IMG/VR virus record: IMGVR_UViG_3300009488_000049
Coordinates: 1-31,805 of that record
Strand: one strand, 5' to 3'
DNA length: 31,805 nucleotides
Source: a virus
Of the stretch, positions 29,890-31,805 are shown piece by piece (position 1 is the first letter of the stretch; every line of letters starts with the position of its first letter). Both the position numbers and the translations under genes were made by a program. The notes beneath the pieces were generated by a model. The model searched no databases. It saw nothing but the letters and a program-made list of their open reading frames with translations, and was not told the DNA's origin.

Positions 29890-30146
29890 CACGTTACCTC
29901 GATGGGCCAGATGGACATGACGCAGAAGCCCTCCGGTATCTCGAATGCTGGGCCGTGATTGATGTGAGTCACCACCACCGTCTGCACCCGGCCTGTGAAC
30001 GTCTCCTTCACGTTATCCCACTCACACAGCACGAGAGTATCTCCGCAGGCGAAATCCCGGTCGTTCTTGCGCCACTCGTGACTCTTCTCACCCTGTATGA
30101 GTGCCTCGAACTCGCCGGGCCACGATTTGAGTCTATGCTCTTTCAT
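29889..30146 (-). CDS. DUF3850/ASCH-like protein
   Basis: An 85-residue protein. The start at ATG 30146 has GAGGAG upstream. The sequence MKEHRLKSWPGEFEALIQG followed by KSHEWRKNDRDFACGDTLVL and CEWD is the DUF3850 pattern, a small ASCH/PUA-like fold. Members are common in phages and may bind RNA or modified nucleic acids. The precise role is not known. It overlaps the upstream gene by 14 bases and couples to the next by TGATG. Confidence 0.8.
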   Translation of the reverse strand: MKEHRLKSWPGEFEALIQGEKSHEWRKNDRDFACGDTLVLCEWDNVKETFTGRVQTVVVTHINHGPAFEIPEGFCVMSIWPIEVT

Positions 30147-30327
30147 GACTTCTCCTCTCGCGGCACTTCTCCAGATGCCGCTGGTGGCGTGCTTTCTTAC
30201 GTGCCTTGTTCGCGATCCACCTCTGCTCGGCGGTATACCGTTTCTGGGCAGGTTTACGCTTGTTCCGCCCATGCTTCCGGCTACCCTTCTTGCCGGTGCT
30301 GGAACGTCCCTGATCTGTCTGTGCCAT
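30133..30327 (-). CDS. Small very basic protein
   Basis: A 64-residue protein with AGGAGGT directly upstream, the strongest ribosome site in the operon. It is extremely Lys/Arg-rich (GSRKHGRNKRKPAQKRY, NKARKKARHQRHLEKCRER), so it probably binds nucleic acid. No specific fold is seen. It may serve as a DNA- or RNA-binding protein of the early phase. Confidence 0.65.
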   Translation of the reverse strand: MAQTDQGRSSTGKKGSRKHGRNKRKPAQKRYTAEQRWIANKARKKARHQRHLEKCRERRSHERA

Positions 30328-30346
30328 GCCTTACCTCCTGTGGTGA

Positions 30347-30613
30347 CTAGGTATTTGGCATGGTGTCCTCCTCTCGCTTCAGCGGTTTCGGATATCGGTC
30401 GGGAACCCAGCGGAACGGCCATCTCCGACGCTTGTAATACATGAAAAGCCGCAGGTCGGACGTACACACAGAACTCCCCGGGTACACGAGCCCACAATAC
30501 TCACACACATTCTCACCATCCCAGCGCCTCGCGTTCTCCCCGCAGGGCCGCGTCAGGATCACAAGCCGGTGAAACTCCCACCTGCACAGTAATGCCCAGA
30601 CTCTCTTTCTCAT
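30347..30613 (-). CDS. First early-operon gene, Cys-containing basic protein
   Basis: An 88-residue protein. ATG 30613 is about eight bases from the putative -10 box, so the mRNA would be nearly leaderless. It has CEYCGLVYPGSSVC (a CX2C pair plus another Cys), an Arg/Trp-rich C-terminal half (YYKRRRWPFRWVPDRYP), and an Arg-rich start. It may be a zinc-binding regulatory or nucleic-acid-binding protein. The family is unknown. Confidence 0.65.
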   Translation of the reverse strand: MRKRVWALLCRWEFHRLVILTRPCGENARRWDGENVCEYCGLVYPGSSVCTSDLRLFMYYKRRRWPFRWVPDRYPKPLKREEDTMPNT

Positions 30614-30620
30614 AATTCAG

Positions 30621-30649
30621 AAGGTATGGTCTACTCTGACACCCGTCAA
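30621..30649 (-). promoter_or_regulatory. Putative promoter of the leftward early operon
   Basis: On the minus strand TTGACG (30649-30644) is followed after 17 bases by TACCTT (30626-30621), and the ATG of the first gene is at 30613. The -35 is near-perfect, while the -10 is weak (three of six). The start would again be leaderless or nearly so. A weak -10 suits a regulated promoter. Confidence 0.45.
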
Positions 30650-30884
30650 GAGGTTTCTTCCCCCCCGCTGGGATAACCTCCATGAAGTACACTATCGTAA
30701 CACTGTTCCCTTATAGAACCTCATCTCGATGCATTTCCGTAACTCATGTACTATATCGTTACATCGTTACATTTCCGATACCCTGATTTTAATCTGAAGA
30801 TAGAACGTATTAAGAAGAGGGGTACCCCATGTAAGTCGTTGTCCCTGAACCCCTTGACCCCCCTCCCCTCTTCAACCCCCCTGC

Positions 30885-30935
30885 CGTACCATACGGTACA
30901 GGTGAGAGAGAAGTGGCGTACCATACGGTACAGGT
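30885..30935. repeat. Pair of operator-like direct repeats with inner palindrome
   Basis: CGTACCATACGGTACAGGT occurs twice, at 30885-30903 and 30917-30935, exactly 32 bases apart, about three helical turns. Each contains GTACC-ATAC-GGTAC, a 5-bp inverted repeat. This is a classic pattern for a dimeric repressor or initiator bound on one face of DNA. It sits about 270 bases upstream of the early operon. Confidence 0.75.
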
Positions 30936-31251
30936 TTACATAATATATCTTATGCGAACCTTGCACTCTACCTCCCCCCTCTTCAACACGGTGTTTCTAT
31001 TGCTGGCTATGTAAGGGTGATTATGCAGGTATCGCGGCGCTATGAGCGTCCCTGTACGGCTCTATCACTGGATTACCCTATCCTACGGCCCCGGAATCAT
31101 GATATCAGCGGGGAGGGTACGATACGGCTCACCTGAAGAGAGTTATATATATATGTACTCCCTTGTGTAGGGCGCTTGCGACGGTCCTATATCCAATACT
31201 ACATGTCGGGTATATATTGCATGGTATGTAGTGGGGTTGTTACATAAGAAA

Positions 31252-31281
31252 GCCCTGAGTCCAATGTAGTGGGCTCAGGGC
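31252..31281 (-). terminator. Hairpin terminator for the rightmost gene
   Basis: GCCCTGAGTCCA pairs with TGGGCTCAGGGC across an ATGTAG loop, a 12-bp stem with one T-G pair. On the minus strand TTTCTTATG follows, so it fits an intrinsic terminator about 25 bases past the stop of the gene at 31308. The plus-strand side also has a short T-rich stretch. Confidence 0.7.
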
Positions 31282-31307
31282 ATGGTTTGTTTGCTGTATG
31301 TCTGGTA

Positions 31308-31805
31308 CTACGCTGGCGCGTTGTCTCTCTCTCTGGATTCTAGGTAGTCACTCATACTACGTAGTTCGGAGAGTTCTGGTACTGACTCCCCTGATGTATC
31401 GCGGCCCGGCTCCGGTAGGTGGTTGGTTGCGTATGTGAGGATATCAGCCGTTATGAGGCCCAGTTTTGACCATTCTGAGCAACGGTCGGTCCAGTGTTCG
31501 ACGAATCCTTCCCACGGTTGAAAGGCTACTGTTTCACGGAGGTTAGTACACTCTGACTGCATCGCCTCCATTTTCTCCGCGCCGGTCATCTGTTGCCAGT
31601 CAGAACGCAAGGTTGCGTATTCCCCGCATGGAGTTCTCCCTATGACCAGTGGGACCACTCCGAACGCTTTACGGGCTCCTCCGAGGGCGGCGAAGATTCC
31701 CCGCGCCAGAATATCTCCGAGAGTCGCATAGTAGAACGGTGTACCCTCCTCAAGAATCAGGTCAAGTACCGTCTGTATGTCCTGCCTTATGATCGCTTCT
31801 AAACT
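31308..31805 (-). CDS. Protein of unknown function, 5' end beyond the window
   Basis: The minus-strand frame is open to the window's right edge, so at least 165 residues are visible and the start lies outside; a GTG at 31658 is internal. The visible N-terminal part includes RQDIQTVLDLILEEGTPFYY and GGARKAFGVVPLVIGRTPCG; the latter, GGARxAxG-x-x-x-x, resembles the start of small methyltransferase or repair domains only weakly. The C-terminal part is helical and acidic, ending LESRERDNAPA. A terminator follows. No family is recognised. Confidence 0.6.
   Translation of the reverse strand, partial: SLEAIIRQDIQTVLDLILEEGTPFYYATLGDILARGIFAALGGARKAFGVVPLVIGRTPCGEYATLRSDWQQMTGAEKMEAMQSECTNLRETVAFQPWEGFVEHWTDRCSEWSKLGLITADILTYATNHLPEPGRDTSGESVPELSELRSMSDYLESRERDNAPA

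Larger units (their letters stand above)
30614..31307. other. Non-coding control region
   Basis: About 690 bases with no credible gene between the leftward early operon and the rightmost gene. It holds two operator-like repeats, two copies of CCCCTCTTCAAC (30865-30876 and 30976-30987), GGGGTACCCC at 30819-30828, several GTTAC/GTAAC elements near 30695-30775, a TA-rich run near 31143, and the hairpin at 31252-31281. The content suits a regulatory or replication-origin region, but no known origin type is recognised. Confidence 0.55.

Noticed and set aside
30751-30966. 71-codon minus-strand frame in the control region
   Set aside because: It crosses the operator repeats, has no ribosome site and its composition looks like translated non-coding DNA.
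1-31805. CRISPR arrays, insertion sequences, integrase or attachment sites
   Set aside because: No regular repeat-spacer pattern, transposase, recombinase or long terminal repeat pair was seen.

Overview
This window is most of the late region and part of the early region of a tailed bacteriophage with siphovirus-type gene order. It runs large terminase (3' end), portal, scaffold, major capsid protein, head-tail joining and tail-completion genes, tail tube, tail assembly chaperone, tape measure, tail tip and fibres, then lysis. A bacterial host is inferred from a zinc amidase of the peptidoglycan-cutting Amidase_3 type, strong GGAGG ribosome sites and a TTGACA promoter. No sequence identifies the host further. 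There is no integrase, tRNA, rRNA, CRISPR array or insertion sequence. Both ends are cut inside genes: terminase on the left and a minus-strand gene on the right.

Layout: 1-4470, plus strand, holds packaging and head genes, with a cold-shock-domain gene placed between portal and scaffold. 4526-9140 is a 4.6-kb island between the capsid and tail-joining genes. It holds four glycosyltransferases, one SPASM-like protein that lacks the radical-SAM cysteine triad, and one unknown. 9152-15424 holds connector, tail tube, chaperone, tape measure and distal tail genes. 15421-21073 holds fibre and tip proteins, partly more AT-rich than their surroundings. 21073-22547 holds lysis and associated small genes. 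A structured intergenic region and a TTGACA promoter follow. 22665-26280 holds a zinc-ribbon gene, a sugar-nucleotide dehydrogenase, an FkbM methyltransferase, a GDP-mannose-3,5-epimerase-like protein and a zinc/HTH protein. 26424-26702 is a last plus-strand gene.

From 30613 down to about 26700 the minus strand carries about fifteen tightly coupled small genes (TGATG, ATGA and TAATG junctions) typical of an early/accessory operon. They include a HEXXH metalloprotease, a probable PD-(D/E)XK nuclease, a DUF3850/ASCH-like protein, zinc ribbons, a small membrane protein and a P-loop protein. One 42-residue peptide copies the N-terminal arm of the major capsid protein and ends in a basic tail. 30614-31307 is non-coding with operator-like repeats and a strong hairpin. 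The final gene continues beyond the window.

The two sugar blocks fit together as one putative glycosylation system: one makes and modifies activated sugars, the other transfers them. The transferases lie inside the virion module, which suggests, without proving, that the virion itself is glycosylated. The most unusual observations are the capsid-arm mimic peptide, the glycosylation island with its degenerate SPASM protein, the cold-shock gene in the head module and an out-of-frame tail-chaperone extension with no good start codon.
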